A stretch of 64,000 bases of DNA from NCBI GenBank assembly GCA_045578625.1, contig JAZNKN010000057.1, forward strand, positions 9,797-73,796, read 5' to 3'. The notes below the pieces were generated by a model. It worked only from the letters and a program-made list of their open reading frames with translations, was not told the origin of the DNA and made no database searches. The number at the start of each line of letters is the position of its first letter. The stretch's first letter is position 1. Origin of the DNA: RGIG3009 sp045578625 (GTDB taxonomy: Bacteria; Bacillota; Clostridia; Oscillospirales; Acutalibacteraceae). Shown in pieces: positions 40,165-48,665 of this stretch. Both the position numbers and the translations under genes were made by a program.

Positions 40165-40276
40165 CGTATATCCCTCCCGTAATGGGTGTTTACTATCATC
40201 ATATTATGAGTACAGGCTCTTGGCAAGGAGCAAATTTTGGAGAATTTTGACCCGATGAGGAAAGGTGGTGCTTCCC

Positions 40277-41566
40277 ATGCGCATCGGCAAAGGTTTACGC
40301 TTACTGTTTCAAAAGGCCCCGGCGATCGACCGTCCCACAGCGGAATGGTCGGATATTGCCCAGGTCGTGCTGCCGTATACCTATTTTGCGGATTCGGAGG
40401 CACGTCCGTCGGTATTTTTGTACGATACGGTGCGGCGCGGTACGCCGCTGTCCGTGTCGGAGGATGTGCAAGTACCGGTGCTGTCGAGTGTTACCGGTGT
40501 GGTGAGCGGCGTCCGTGAGGTCGTACATCCGCTGTACGGCACGATGGATTGTGCGGTCATCGACTGTGTTCCCGCCGAACCGGAGCCGGAGCTGCCGGCA
40601 CCGTATGTGGGCGAGCTGAGTGCGGACGAGCTGTGCGTGGCAGCCGAGGCGGCGCACATCATTGACGAACTGGACGGTGTGCCGTTGTCGCTGAAGCTGC
40701 GCGAATGGCGTGAGACCGGCTGCGACTATCTGGTGGCAGACGGTGTCCAGATCCAGCCTTATGAGTCCAGCGCTTGGGCGGTGCTGCGCGACCACGCGGA
40801 GAAGGTCGTGGAAGGTCTCGCTCTGGCGGCGCGGGCGGCCGGTACCACGCGGTATCATATTGCCGTGTGCCTGTCGGGGCAGCGTCGCCGTTCGCTGATG
40901 ATGCGTGTCGGCAGACGCCATCTGTATCAAACCGATTCTTACTATCCGGCCGGTGAGCCGATCCGCCGTTCGGTGCGCCCGCATTCGCGCACAGCGGCAC
41001 CCGATGCCCGCGTTTGCCGCATCGGTGTGCAGGCGTGTTTGGCGCTGTACCGCGCGGTATATTACCATCAAACGCACGACCGCTGCACCTTGACGGTGGC
41101 CGGTAACGCGGTACGCGAGCCGCAGAACGTGACAGTTCCCTTCGGCACGACGGTGCAGGAGGTGCTGGCGCGTTGCGGGCTGACGGAAGATCCGTCGCAC
41201 CTCATTCTCGGCGAGATCATGACCGGTGTCACCGCGGCGACGCAGGATATTCCCATCCTGCCGGGCATGACCTGCATTCTGGCGTTTACCGCCGGTGCGA
41301 TCCGTACGGTACAGCCGCGCACCTGCATCGGCTGCGGGCGCTGTGTGGAGGTCTGTCACGCCGAGCTGCTGCCGTTTGAGATCGTGCGGCGCTTCCGCAA
41401 TATGCATTATGAGCGTCTCGGCGCGTTGGAGGCCTCGTCCTGCGACAACTGCGGCGCTTGTTCCTACGTCTGCCCTTGTGGTATCGATCTCGCCTCTATC
41501 ATTACGGAGGCTCGCGGTACCGACAGTGCGATATTACTGGAATTGGAGGAGGAGTTCGATGCTTAG
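40277..41566 (+). CDS. RnfC-like electron-transport subunit, degenerate NADH/FMN region
   Basis: A 429-residue RnfC homologue. The N-terminal barrel-sandwich region includes DVQVPVLSSVTGVVSGVREV, the C-terminal ferredoxin part has two complete CxxCxxCxxxC sets (CIGCGRCVEVCH from residue 350, CDNCGACSYVCP from 389), and a SLBB-like segment (TVPFGTTVQEVLARCGL) lies between. The GLGGAGFPT-type loop, which holds FMN and NADH in true RnfC, is replaced by ELDGVPLSLKLREW, and the ECEPYL block by VQIQPYES. ATG 40277 follows AAAGGTGG. It is the first gene of an operon with D, E and A homologues. Confidence 0.82.
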   Translation: MRIGKGLRLLFQKAPAIDRPTAEWSDIAQVVLPYTYFADSEARPSVFLYDTVRRGTPLSVSEDVQVPVLSSVTGVVSGVREVVHPLYGTMDCAVIDCVPAEPEPELPAPYVGELSADELCVAAEAAHIIDELDGVPLSLKLREWRETGCDYLVADGVQIQPYESSAWAVLRDHAEKVVEGLALAARAAGTTRYHIAVCLSGQRRRSLMMRVGRRHLYQTDSYYPAGEPIRRSVRPHSRTAAPDARVCRIGVQACLALYRAVYYHQTHDRCTLTVAGNAVREPQNVTVPFGTTVQEVLARCGLTEDPSHLILGEIMTGVTAATQDIPILPGMTCILAFTAGAIRTVQPRTCIGCGRCVEVCHAELLPFEIVRRFRNMHYERLGALEASSCDNCGACSYVCPCGIDLASIITEARGTDSAILLELEEEFDA

Positions 41567-42542
41567 AGCTTCTGTCGCTCCCCATATCCGTGAGCCGCGT
41601 CACCCGCTGTATCAGGCAGGCGGCGTGCTGCTGTGCCTGCTTCCTTTGGTCGGCTTTTCCTGCCTGTATTACGGCCTGCGCCCGCTACTGTTGGTGCTGT
41701 CCGGCATGCTGGCTGCGGTGCTGACCGAAGCACTGTGCTGTGCGGTCGCCCACCGCCGCCTTTCCGTAGGGGACGGTACGGCTGCCGTGACCGGCGGTCT
41801 TATCGGGGCGATGTTGTCCCCGCTGACACCGCTTTGGATACCCGTGATCGGTGCGATGTTTGCCATCGGTGTTGCCAAGATGCCGTTTGGCGGTGTCGGT
41901 CGCAACATTTTCAACCCTGCGGCAGCCGGTATGGCGTTTTGCGTCATCTGCTTCGAAACGCGGCTGTTCGCGTATCCCGATCCGTCGCAGAGTGCGGCGC
42001 TGCCGCTGTTTGACACAGCCGGTGTCATTACGGCGATGTCACCCACACAGCAGCTTGCCTCCGGCGGTATTCCGGATCTGGATCTAGTCACGTTGCTCAG
42101 CGGCGATTTCCCGGGACCGATCGCCTCTGCGGGTATTTTGATCCTGTTGGCGGCAGCGTTGTATCTGTTTGTTCGCCACTCCTCGTCGCCGTATATTCTG
42201 TTGTCCTATCTGGCAACGTGCGCCGTCATTGCCGCGCTGTTCCCCCGCACCGAGGTCGGTGCCGGTGTCAGTATCCAGTTGGAACTGTTTACCGGTCTGC
42301 TTCTGTTCTGCGGTGTGTTCTTGCTCAGCGATCCGGTCACCGCCCCGCGTTTCTGGCTGGCGCGCATCGTCTACGGTGTGATGGCGGGTATCTTGGTGAT
42401 GATCCTGCGTCACCACGGCCGTTTTGAATGCTGTGAATTCTTTGCGGTACTGTTGGTGAATTCGTTTTCACCGCTGTTGGATCGTACCTGCTGGTCGCTT
42501 CTTCGTAAGCTTCGCCGTTGGAAGGAGAGGGTGCCCGCATGA
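41559..42542 (+). CDS. RnfD-like membrane subunit
   Basis: A 327-residue integral membrane protein of the RnfD/NqrB family, with REPRHPLYQAGGVLL-type start and the conserved MPFGGVGRNIFNPAAAG. In characterised RnfD an S-x-A-T-P block carries covalently bound FMN on Thr; here the corresponding ITAMSPTQQL has Ser161 instead. The usual GNxGGxIGExS that follows is GDFPGPIASAG. Overlaps the C-like gene by 8 bp and the E-like gene by 4 bp. Confidence 0.82.
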   Translation: MLRASVAPHIREPRHPLYQAGGVLLCLLPLVGFSCLYYGLRPLLLVLSGMLAAVLTEALCCAVAHRRLSVGDGTAAVTGGLIGAMLSPLTPLWIPVIGAMFAIGVAKMPFGGVGRNIFNPAAAGMAFCVICFETRLFAYPDPSQSAALPLFDTAGVITAMSPTQQLASGGIPDLDLVTLLSGDFPGPIASAGILILLAAALYLFVRHSSSPYILLSYLATCAVIAALFPRTEVGAGVSIQLELFTGLLLFCGVFLLSDPVTAPRFWLARIVYGVMAGILVMILRHHGRFECCEFFAVLLVNSFSPLLDRTCWSLLRKLRRWKERVPA

Positions 42543-43186
42543 AAAAGATGCCTGCCGTCCGCTCCCTGCTGTCGGCGTTCTGGGATGCGTTTCTGCCGCA
42601 GAACGTCGTATTGGTGCAGGCAATGGGTCTCTGCCCGATCTTGGCGATCGGCTACGACCTGAAATACGGCGTGACTTTGGCGGTTTGCACCGCCGTGGTA
42701 TTGGTACCCGCCAATCTGCTGCTGTCGCTGCTCGGCGAAAAGTTTCCGCTGTGGCTGCGTCCGCCGGTGTACGCGCTGCTGACCACGCTGCTGCTGCAAG
42801 GAGCGGCTTTCGTTCTCCATCAGTATATCTCGGTGGATATTTACGCGGCGCTGTACCTGTTTTTACCGTTGATGGCGGTCAACTCGCTGTTCACGGTGCG
42901 CGCCTCCGTCGTACAGTCGGGGAACACCCATCCGTTGCTGTCGCTCGCGGATTCGCTGGGTGCCGCGTTGGGCTTTGCACTGGTACTGTGTATGGCTTCC
43001 GCACTGCGTGAGATCGCCATTTACGGAACCATCTGGGATATTCCTTTGGGTCATTCCGCACGGTTTACCGAAGCGGAGCATCCGTTTATCGGTTACGTGC
43101 TGCTCGGCTTTATGGCGGCTACCCTACAGTGGGGTCGTCAGTTTGTACGCCGCCTCTCTGCCCGAAAGGAGGAGATGCCGCTATGA
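42539..43186 (+). CDS. RnfE/NqrD-like membrane subunit
   Basis: A 215-residue six-helix protein. QNVVLVQAMGLCPILAIGYDLKYG is the standard N-terminal half with Cys32, one of the iron-sulfur ligands in this family. The second half has LFLPLMAVNSLFTVRASV where family members read VNC; the second ligand is therefore Ser116. Other features, including SLADSLGAALGFALVLCMASALRE, agree with RnfE. Its start overlaps the D-like gene. Confidence 0.82.
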   Translation: MKKMPAVRSLLSAFWDAFLPQNVVLVQAMGLCPILAIGYDLKYGVTLAVCTAVVLVPANLLLSLLGEKFPLWLRPPVYALLTTLLLQGAAFVLHQYISVDIYAALYLFLPLMAVNSLFTVRASVVQSGNTHPLLSLADSLGAALGFALVLCMASALREIAIYGTIWDIPLGHSARFTEAEHPFIGYVLLGFMAATLQWGRQFVRRLSARKEEMPL

Positions 43187-43779
43187 CCGTACTTCGTGAT
43201 ATACTGGTCTATCTGCTCGTCACCGCGACGATGCAGAATCTGGTGTTGACCGCCGGTTTCGGATCGTCCTCTTTGGCACGGATGGTGCGCCGTCCGCGCT
43301 ACCGTCAGGCATATACGAGGCTGCTGCTGGTGTACACCGTGGTGACGACCGCGCTGTTTTATCCGTTGGATCAACTGCTGCCCTTTGATTGGCGGTTCCG
43401 TATGCTGCGTCCGCTCATCGTGATCGTATTGGCGGTATTGCTGTACGTGGGTACCGTTCTGGTCGCGATCCGCCGCTTCCCGATCTGGTATCGGCGTATG
43501 CGGCGGCTGCTGCCATTGGCAGTGTTCAACAACGTCGTGGTGGGTGCGGCGCTTGTTACCAACTATCAGCTGTCGGTATCCTTCTTTCCGGCACTGGGTA
43601 TTGCCGCCGGTGCGGCTTTGGGCTTCACGCTGCTGTCGTCGCTCAGCGCGGAGGCGTTGGAGCGTATGGACAATCCGGATACGCCCGCCGCGTTTCGCGG
43701 CCTGCCCGGTACGTTGGTGTATCTGGGACTGCTGGCACTAGCACTGATGGGCTTCGATTCGGTGCTGAATTTGGTTTGA
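43183..43779 (+). CDS. RnfA/NqrE-like membrane subunit
   Basis: A 198-residue six-helix protein. The N-terminal MQNLVLTAGFGSSSLARMV aligns with NNFVLxxxxGxCPFLGV of RnfA, with Ser in place of the ligand Cys (about residue 28). The second repeat, RLLPLAVFNNVVVGAAL, has Asn117 where RnfA/NqrE have Cys (xNCAVLG). Both cluster ligands of this subunit are thus missing. It ends the operon; no rnfB or rnfG follows. Confidence 0.8.
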   Translation: MTVLRDILVYLLVTATMQNLVLTAGFGSSSLARMVRRPRYRQAYTRLLLVYTVVTTALFYPLDQLLPFDWRFRMLRPLIVIVLAVLLYVGTVLVAIRRFPIWYRRMRRLLPLAVFNNVVVGAALVTNYQLSVSFFPALGIAAGAALGFTLLSSLSAEALERMDNPDTPAAFRGLPGTLVYLGLLALALMGFDSVLNLV

Positions 43780-43877
43780 TGGTAGTTGTTTTTATGCCGT
43801 TGAGGGGGATGCACTGTCATACGCTATGATAAGAGACAGTGTTCTATGGTAATTTTGGGAACGCGAGAGGAGTATCT

Positions 43878-44561
43878 ATGAAACAGCGGCTTTTTTACAG
43901 AGAATGGGCATACCTTTCGGGTGTCATTACCATGGCGTTCGGCGCGGCGTTTATGGAGCACGCGGGCTTCGGTCTGTCGATGGTGATCGCTCCGGCGTAT
44001 CTGCTGCATTGCGCCTTGGCGCCGTTACTGCCGTGGTTTTCCTTCGGCGTGGCGGAGATGGCATTCCAAGCACTGCTGATCCTGCTGCTGTGTCTGATCC
44101 TGCGTCGCTTCCGTGTTTCCTTCTTGTTTTCGTTCGTCACCTCGGTGATCTACGGCTTCTGCCTGGATGGGGCGATCCTGTTGGTGACACCCATTCCGCA
44201 TACTATCGCTCTGCGCTTGCTGCTGTACGTCGGCGGTATGGTCATTACCTCGGCGGGTGTCGCGTTTTTTTGTCGGACCTACATCGCTCCGGAGGCATAC
44301 GAGTTGTTTGTGGAGAAGGTTTCCGAGCGGTTTCACAAGCCGTTCCATCACTGCAAGACCGTGTATGATTGTTGCAGCTGCCTACTCAGCGTGATCCTGT
44401 CCTTCGTCTTGTTTGGCTGGGGGCAGTTCGTGGGCGTTAGTTGGGGTACGGTGGTATGCGCACTGATCAACGGTACGCTCATCGGCCTGTTTGAAAAGCT
44501 GTACGACCGTCTGTGGCGCTTTGAGGATCGTTTCCCGAAGTTCCACCGCATTATGCCTTGA
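43878..44561 (+). CDS. Integral membrane protein, YczE/YitT-like
   Basis: A 227-residue protein with six or so hydrophobic segments, starting KQRLFYREWAYLSGVITMAFGAAFM and including SFGVAEMAFQALLILLLCLI and SFVTSVIYGFCLDGAILLV. This pattern matches the YczE/DUF6198 group of clostridial membrane proteins; no transport substrate is known to me. A Cys-containing loop (HHCKTVYDCCSCLL) precedes a helix near residue 172. ATG 43878 follows GAGAGGAG. It may be read through from the Rnf-like operon, since no terminator is seen in between. Confidence 0.7.
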   Translation: MKQRLFYREWAYLSGVITMAFGAAFMEHAGFGLSMVIAPAYLLHCALAPLLPWFSFGVAEMAFQALLILLLCLILRRFRVSFLFSFVTSVIYGFCLDGAILLVTPIPHTIALRLLLYVGGMVITSAGVAFFCRTYIAPEAYELFVEKVSERFHKPFHHCKTVYDCCSCLLSVILSFVLFGWGQFVGVSWGTVVCALINGTLIGLFEKLYDRLWRFEDRFPKFHRIMP

Positions 44562-44572
44562 CCGAATATAAC

Positions 44573-44608
44573 AAAAAGCACACTCACGTGACGTGAGTGT
44601 GCTTTTTT
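44573..44608. terminator. Bidirectional terminator
   Basis: AAAAAGCACACTCACGT and its complement, with T-runs on both strands; between convergent genes. Confidence 0.92.
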
Positions 44609-44616
44609 CATGCGGT

Positions 44617-45762
44617 TTATGCGAACCACTGGCGGATCTCCTCTGCAGAGGCACGGTAGGTGCCGGAAGCAAACGGCGGACGACCGCCGCCCTTACCTTG
44701 CAGCGCTTCATTTGCGGCCTTTACCAAAGCAGAGAACTTCTCTCGGTTGCTGTACAGCGTGTAGCGATACCCATCGGTGTCGTTGCCGTTCAACACGACG
44801 CAGACACCGCCGCAGCGTTCGGCAGTGACCTCCGCCAGATGGCGCGCCGCGTCCACGGGGAGCGCACTGATAAGCACGGAGGGACTGTCGGTCATCGGCT
44901 GCGATGCGGCAAGCTCCTCGGCAACGGTGAGCAACAGCCGCTCGGTCTGCCATTTCGCGGTATCCACCGCCGCGACGTAGCCGTCAAATGCGGCGATCCC
45001 TTTTTCCTGCACGGTGGACAGCGCCGCCGTGATATGCGAGGTCAGCGCCTGCTTTTGCTGATAGTCGCGCACCGCGGTCGCGCCGCACATCAGCTGCAGC
45101 CGTACGCCGCCCTTGTAGTGCTTGGCGTCCGTGATCTTGAGCATCCCGATCTCGCCGGTGCGCGCCACGTGCGGCGCACAGCAGGCGCACACGTCCACGC
45201 CGTCCACCACCACGATTCGCACCGCTCCGTCGATCTCCTTTTTACTGCGGTACGGCAGCGTCGCCAACTCCTCGGGGGAGGGGTAAGAGGCGGTGATGGC
45301 GCGATTTTGGCAGATCACGGCGTTGGCCTTAAGCTCCAGCTCGTCCAACTGCTGTCGCGACAGCACGCCGTCGTAATCAATGGTTACCAGCTCGTCGCCC
45401 AGGTGGAAGCCGACGTTGTGCAGACCGTATTGGCGGGTCACCAATCCGGACAGGACGTGCTCGCCGGAGTGGTGCTGCATCCGATACCACCGTTGCTCCC
45501 AATCGATCTGTCCCTGCACCGTTTCGCCCACGGTCAGGGGACGGTCGGTGAGATGCCAGATGGTGTCGGTCTCTACCGTATGCTTTACCTGTGTGTCGCC
45601 TAATATACCGGCGTCGCCCTTTTGACCGCCGCCCTCGGGGCAGAAGGCGGTCTGATCCAAGGCGACCGCAAACCCATCCCCCTGCGGACGGCAGGCGGTA
45701 ACGGTGGCAGTGAATTCACACAGATAGCTATTCTCGTCAAACAAGCGGCGCGTTGCGCTCAT
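44617..45762 (-). CDS. Alanyl-tRNA editing protein (AlaX-L type)
   Basis: A 381-residue free-standing editing enzyme that hydrolyses Ser- or Gly-tRNA-Ala. It has the beta-barrel/editing domain with DQTAFCPEGGGQKGDAG, the metal site RMQHHSGEHVLSGL (HxxxH) and CACCAPHVARTGEIG (C-x3-H), followed by a DHHA1-like C-terminal domain (SVLISALPVDAARHL; GKGGGRPPFASGTYRAS). The catalytic alaRS domain is absent, as expected for AlaX-L. ATG 45762 follows AAGGAGG; the frame is open further upstream but without a start. Confidence 0.9.
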   Translation of the reverse strand: MSATRRLFDENSYLCEFTATVTACRPQGDGFAVALDQTAFCPEGGGQKGDAGILGDTQVKHTVETDTIWHLTDRPLTVGETVQGQIDWEQRWYRMQHHSGEHVLSGLVTRQYGLHNVGFHLGDELVTIDYDGVLSRQQLDELELKANAVICQNRAITASYPSPEELATLPYRSKKEIDGAVRIVVVDGVDVCACCAPHVARTGEIGMLKITDAKHYKGGVRLQLMCGATAVRDYQQKQALTSHITAALSTVQEKGIAAFDGYVAAVDTAKWQTERLLLTVAEELAASQPMTDSPSVLISALPVDAARHLAEVTAERCGGVCVVLNGNDTDGYRYTLYSNREKFSALVKAANEALQGKGGGRPPFASGTYRASAEEIRQWFA

Positions 45763-45832
45763 AGGATGAACCTCCTTGTGCCGTGCTACGGTTGTCATTA
45801 TACGGTGTTTGAAAGCAAATAGCAAGTGTCGC

Positions 45833-45869
45833 AATAAAAAAAGGCTTCCCGGCCTGACCGGGAAGCCTT
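45833..45869 (-). terminator. putP terminator
   Basis: AAGGCTTCCCGG and its complement with a 5-base loop; TTTTTTT follows on the minus strand. Confidence 0.88.
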
Positions 45870-45880
45870 TGGGTTGTTTA

Positions 45881-47461
45881 TCAGGCCTCTTCCACGTTGC
45901 CGCAGCGTACCGCTTCGAAGTCCTCCTCGATCTCCTGGGACGGAGCCTTCGTGAGCAGCGAGACGACGATGATGCAGACGGTGGAGAAGATGAAGGCGGG
46001 CAGCAGCTCGTAGATGCCGAACACGCCGCCGAGCGGCTTAATGACCAGCTTCCACAGGAACACCATGCCAGCACCGCCGACCATACCGGCGATCGCACCG
46101 GCACGGTTGATGCGTTTCCAGAACAGCGAGAGGATCATCGACGGGCCGAAGGTGGCGCCGAAGCCGGCCCATGCAAAGGACACGATGCTGAAGATAACGC
46201 TGTTTTCATCCAATGCGATCACGATGCCGATGAGCGCCAGCACCAACAGGGTGATACGCGAAACGATCATAACCTGCTTGTCGGTGGCGTTCTTTTTGCA
46301 GATGCCCTGGAAAATGTTCTTGGAGAATGCGGAGGCGGCGATCAGCAGATACGAGTCAGACGAGCTGATGGTTGCAGCCAGAATACCCGCCATCACGAAG
46401 CCGGCAACGATTGCCGGAAGCGTGCTGGTGGACAGCGTGATAAAGATGTTCTCCGCGCTGGAAGCGGTGAGGTGCTTTACGGGGAACAGCTGACGGCCGA
46501 TGATACCGATGAACACGGCAACGGCCAGCGAAACGACGACCCACACCATCGCAATGCGGCGGGAACGCTTCAGCTCGCTTTCCTTACGGATCGCCATAAA
46601 GCGCAGCAGCACCTGCGGCATACCGAAGTAGCCGAGACCCCATGCCAGCATCGAGCAGACGGACAGAACGCCGTACTCGGAAGCAGCGCCGAACACCGGC
46701 TGGCCGTTTGCCACGACCTGCGTCGCCACACCGTCGACCTCCACGGTCGTGGGGGTGGCCAGACCGAAGAACTCTAAGAAGCCGGGGATGTTGTTGGCGT
46801 TGTCGATGACAGCGCCGATACCGCCGGCGTTGATGGTGCTGATGATCACGATAACGGTCAGCGCAATGATCATCACGATGGCCTGCATAAAGTCGGACAC
46901 GCTTTCGGCAAGGAAGCCGCCGAGCAGCGTATACAGCAGCACGAACGCCGCGCCGATGAGCATCATCAGGCGATAATCCAGACCGAACAGGGTGGAGAAG
47001 AGCTTGCCGCAGGTCACAAAACAGCTCGCGGCATACACGGTGAAGTAGACCAGAATAAACGCGGCGGCGATGAACATGATGGTCTTTTTCTTCTCACGGA
47101 AGCGGTTGGAGAAAAACTCCGGCAGGGTGATGGAGTTGTTGGCACGTACACTGTACCGGCGCAGACGCTTGGAGACGATGAGCCAGTTTAAGTAAGTACC
47201 GATCGCCAGACCGATGGCGGTCCAGGCGGCATCCGCGAGGCCGCACCAGTAGGCGACGCCCGGCAGACCCATCAGCAGCCAGCCGCTCATATCCGAAGCC
47301 TCCGCGCTCATTGCGGTGACCCACGGGCCGAGCGAACGGCCGCCGAGGAAATATTCCTCCGAGTTTTTGTTGGCGCGTTTGGCATACAACACACCGATCA
47401 CGATCACGATTGCCATGTAAATGGCCATAGCAATCAGGATCTGCACAGTTTTCCAAGGCAT
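45881..47461 (-). CDS. putP: Sodium/proline symporter
   Basis: A 526-residue solute:sodium symporter with about 13 membrane helices. Motifs: EEYFLGGRSLGPWVTAMSAEASDMSGWLLMGLPG, which is the PutP-specific N-terminal block with the sodium-site Asp/Ser residues, LGGFLAESVSDFMQAIVM, GYFGMPQVLLRFMA and ISSSDSYLLIAASAFSKNI. The start follows AGGAGG. Its own terminator suggests a monocistronic gene. No proline catabolism genes are near. Confidence 0.93.
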   Translation of the reverse strand: MPWKTVQILIAMAIYMAIVIVIGVLYAKRANKNSEEYFLGGRSLGPWVTAMSAEASDMSGWLLMGLPGVAYWCGLADAAWTAIGLAIGTYLNWLIVSKRLRRYSVRANNSITLPEFFSNRFREKKKTIMFIAAAFILVYFTVYAASCFVTCGKLFSTLFGLDYRLMMLIGAAFVLLYTLLGGFLAESVSDFMQAIVMIIALTVIVIISTINAGGIGAVIDNANNIPGFLEFFGLATPTTVEVDGVATQVVANGQPVFGAASEYGVLSVCSMLAWGLGYFGMPQVLLRFMAIRKESELKRSRRIAMVWVVVSLAVAVFIGIIGRQLFPVKHLTASSAENIFITLSTSTLPAIVAGFVMAGILAATISSSDSYLLIAASAFSKNIFQGICKKNATDKQVMIVSRITLLVLALIGIVIALDENSVIFSIVSFAWAGFGATFGPSMILSLFWKRINRAGAIAGMVGGAGMVFLWKLVIKPLGGVFGIYELLPAFIFSTVCIIVVSLLTKAPSQEIEEDFEAVRCGNVEEA

Positions 47462-47834
47462 ACAATACCCTCCTATATCCGGGACAAATTCCCAAAAGAT
47501 AGCTTTATCATATCAAAAAACCACAGACATTGCAACAAAAAGATAAAAATCTTTTCGAGTGACGATGTAGTGAAGTTTGGCTGATTGAATTGTACTGTAA
47601 AATTCTGTGATTTGCAATGAAATCGCGCAAGGCGCGATGAAATCCTCACTCTGTTCGGATGAAATCTGCATCACGCACGCAGCGCGCATCATGTTTCGTA
47701 AGGACCGCATCACTCAAAAAAGTCCCTTTTGTCGGTAGACAAAAGCGACTTTTTTGTTGCGAAAGACTGCCCAAAAGTAGTGTAAATTGGGGTAAGAAAG
47801 ACGAAAAGTAATGTGATGTGACATCTGTTATTTT
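47462..47834. other. Intergenic region containing a hairpin-array repeat
   Basis: No gene in 373 bp. The putP upstream region occupies the left part. From about 47616 to 47758 lies a hairpin-array element: GATGAAAT or a variant alternating with small stem-loops, then CGCATCACTCAAAAAAGTC and a long terminal hairpin (about 47714-47756). Confidence 0.6.
47616..47758. repeat. Hairpin-array repeat element, copy B
   Basis: Contains ATGAAATCGCGCAAGGCGCG and similar heptamer-plus-stem units. Its right end, CGCATCACTCAAAAAAGTC plus TTTTGTC, matches 4135-4161 with one mismatch; here the final hairpin is complete (AAAAAAGTC.CTTTTGTC with its complement). Confidence 0.7.
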
Positions 47835-48263
47835 TTACAAAACATATGTAACAAAAGAACCTGCAATGGAACCATCCGGCATTTTGGTTGGACTAATCGA
47901 GAACTTATTTTTTAACCAAAGACGATGAGAAGGTACATTCCCTATATCGCAGTAGGCGCGAACTTGATAAACATCTTCTTGTTTAGCCGTTTTAATAATT
48001 TCATTCAGCATTTTGGATGCAATACCCTGACACCTCAAATTTGTATAGATAACTTCGATTATATTTATGAAAATTTCACTTTGCTCAACAGGCGCAGGAA
48101 TATCTCGTTTAAAAGCCCAAAGATAACCAACTATTGTATCTTCAATTTCGGCTATAACAAAGAATCCTCCATCATGAATGACATTCTGAATATTCGGATA
48201 ATCATTTAAAAGTTTTTCTTTTTCTGATTCTGTTCCAAATCGAATAACTACTTTTTCAGGCAT
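47835..48263 (-). CDS. GNAT family N-acetyltransferase
   Basis: A 142-residue acetyltransferase. The fold is recognisable from DGGFFVIAEIEDTIVGYLWAF (strand pair), NIIEVIYTNLRCQGIASKML with the acetyl-CoA pyrophosphate loop RxxGIA (Gln in place of Gly/Lys), and VYQVRAYCDIGNVPSHRLWLKNKF. It is more AT-rich than the flanking chromosome. The ATG at 48263 is favoured (AAGGAG about 12 bp upstream); 48275 is the alternative. It overlaps the end of the upstream four-helix-bundle gene. Substrate unknown. Confidence 0.85.
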   Translation of the reverse strand: MPEKVVIRFGTESEKEKLLNDYPNIQNVIHDGGFFVIAEIEDTIVGYLWAFKRDIPAPVEQSEIFINIIEVIYTNLRCQGIASKMLNEIIKTAKQEDVYQVRAYCDIGNVPSHRLWLKNKFSISPTKMPDGSIAGSFVTYVL

Positions 48264-48612
48264 TACTATTTTCATTCTCCTTTGCAGTGTTAATAGATGC
48301 AATTAAGATACGGCGAATTGTACCGCACTGATTATAAAGGTCAACAGCGGTTTCTCTGTTCAAGATATCGGATTTCACAAACAGTTCCAGCCAATACTCT
48401 GTTTCGTAACATTCCTTCAAAGCGATCTGCAATTTCGCAATAAAGTCGAGTTTCCCGTGGGCATAGTTAGCTTCGTGAACATTGGCGCCGATGGATGTTG
48501 CGCTACGCTCCAGTTGATTAACTAAAGAGTAGTGTCCTTTAATGGTCTCGCAGAGTTTGATTATCTTAACAGCAAAGCCTGTTGAAAGTTCCCGAAGTTT
48601 TGACTCAGCCAT
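48256..48612 (-). CDS. Four-helix bundle protein (23S rRNA intervening-sequence protein/Avd-like)
   Basis: A 118-residue all-helical protein. ELSTGFAVKIIKLCETIKGHYSLVNQLERSATSIGANVHEANYAHG and LQIALKECYETEYWLEL are hallmarks of the family first found in 23S rRNA intervening sequences (S23) and related to the Avd protein of diversity-generating retroelements. No reverse transcriptase or template repeat is visible nearby. The start follows AAAGGCGG. AT-rich; overlaps the GNAT gene, so the two are co-transcribed. Function unknown. Confidence 0.88.
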   Translation of the reverse strand: MAESKLRELSTGFAVKIIKLCETIKGHYSLVNQLERSATSIGANVHEANYAHGKLDFIAKLQIALKECYETEYWLELFVKSDILNRETAVDLYNQCGTIRRILIASINTAKENENSNA

Positions 48613-48665
48613 ATAAATACCGCCTTTCTTATCACAATTATACCATATCAATTAGAACACTTAAA

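Noticed and set aside
44617..46104. Longer (495-residue) version of the alanyl-tRNA editing protein
   Set aside because: The extra N-terminal codons run antisense through the putP terminator and 3' end; AAGGAGG clearly sets the start at 45762.
47616..47758. Possible CRISPR-like array because of regularly spaced repeats
   Set aside because: The repeated unit is only a heptamer, the intervening sequences are themselves small palindromes, and there are no cas genes.
48256..48612. Diversity-generating retroelement based on the Avd-like four-helix protein
   Set aside because: No reverse transcriptase, template repeat or variable-repeat target gene is visible on either side.
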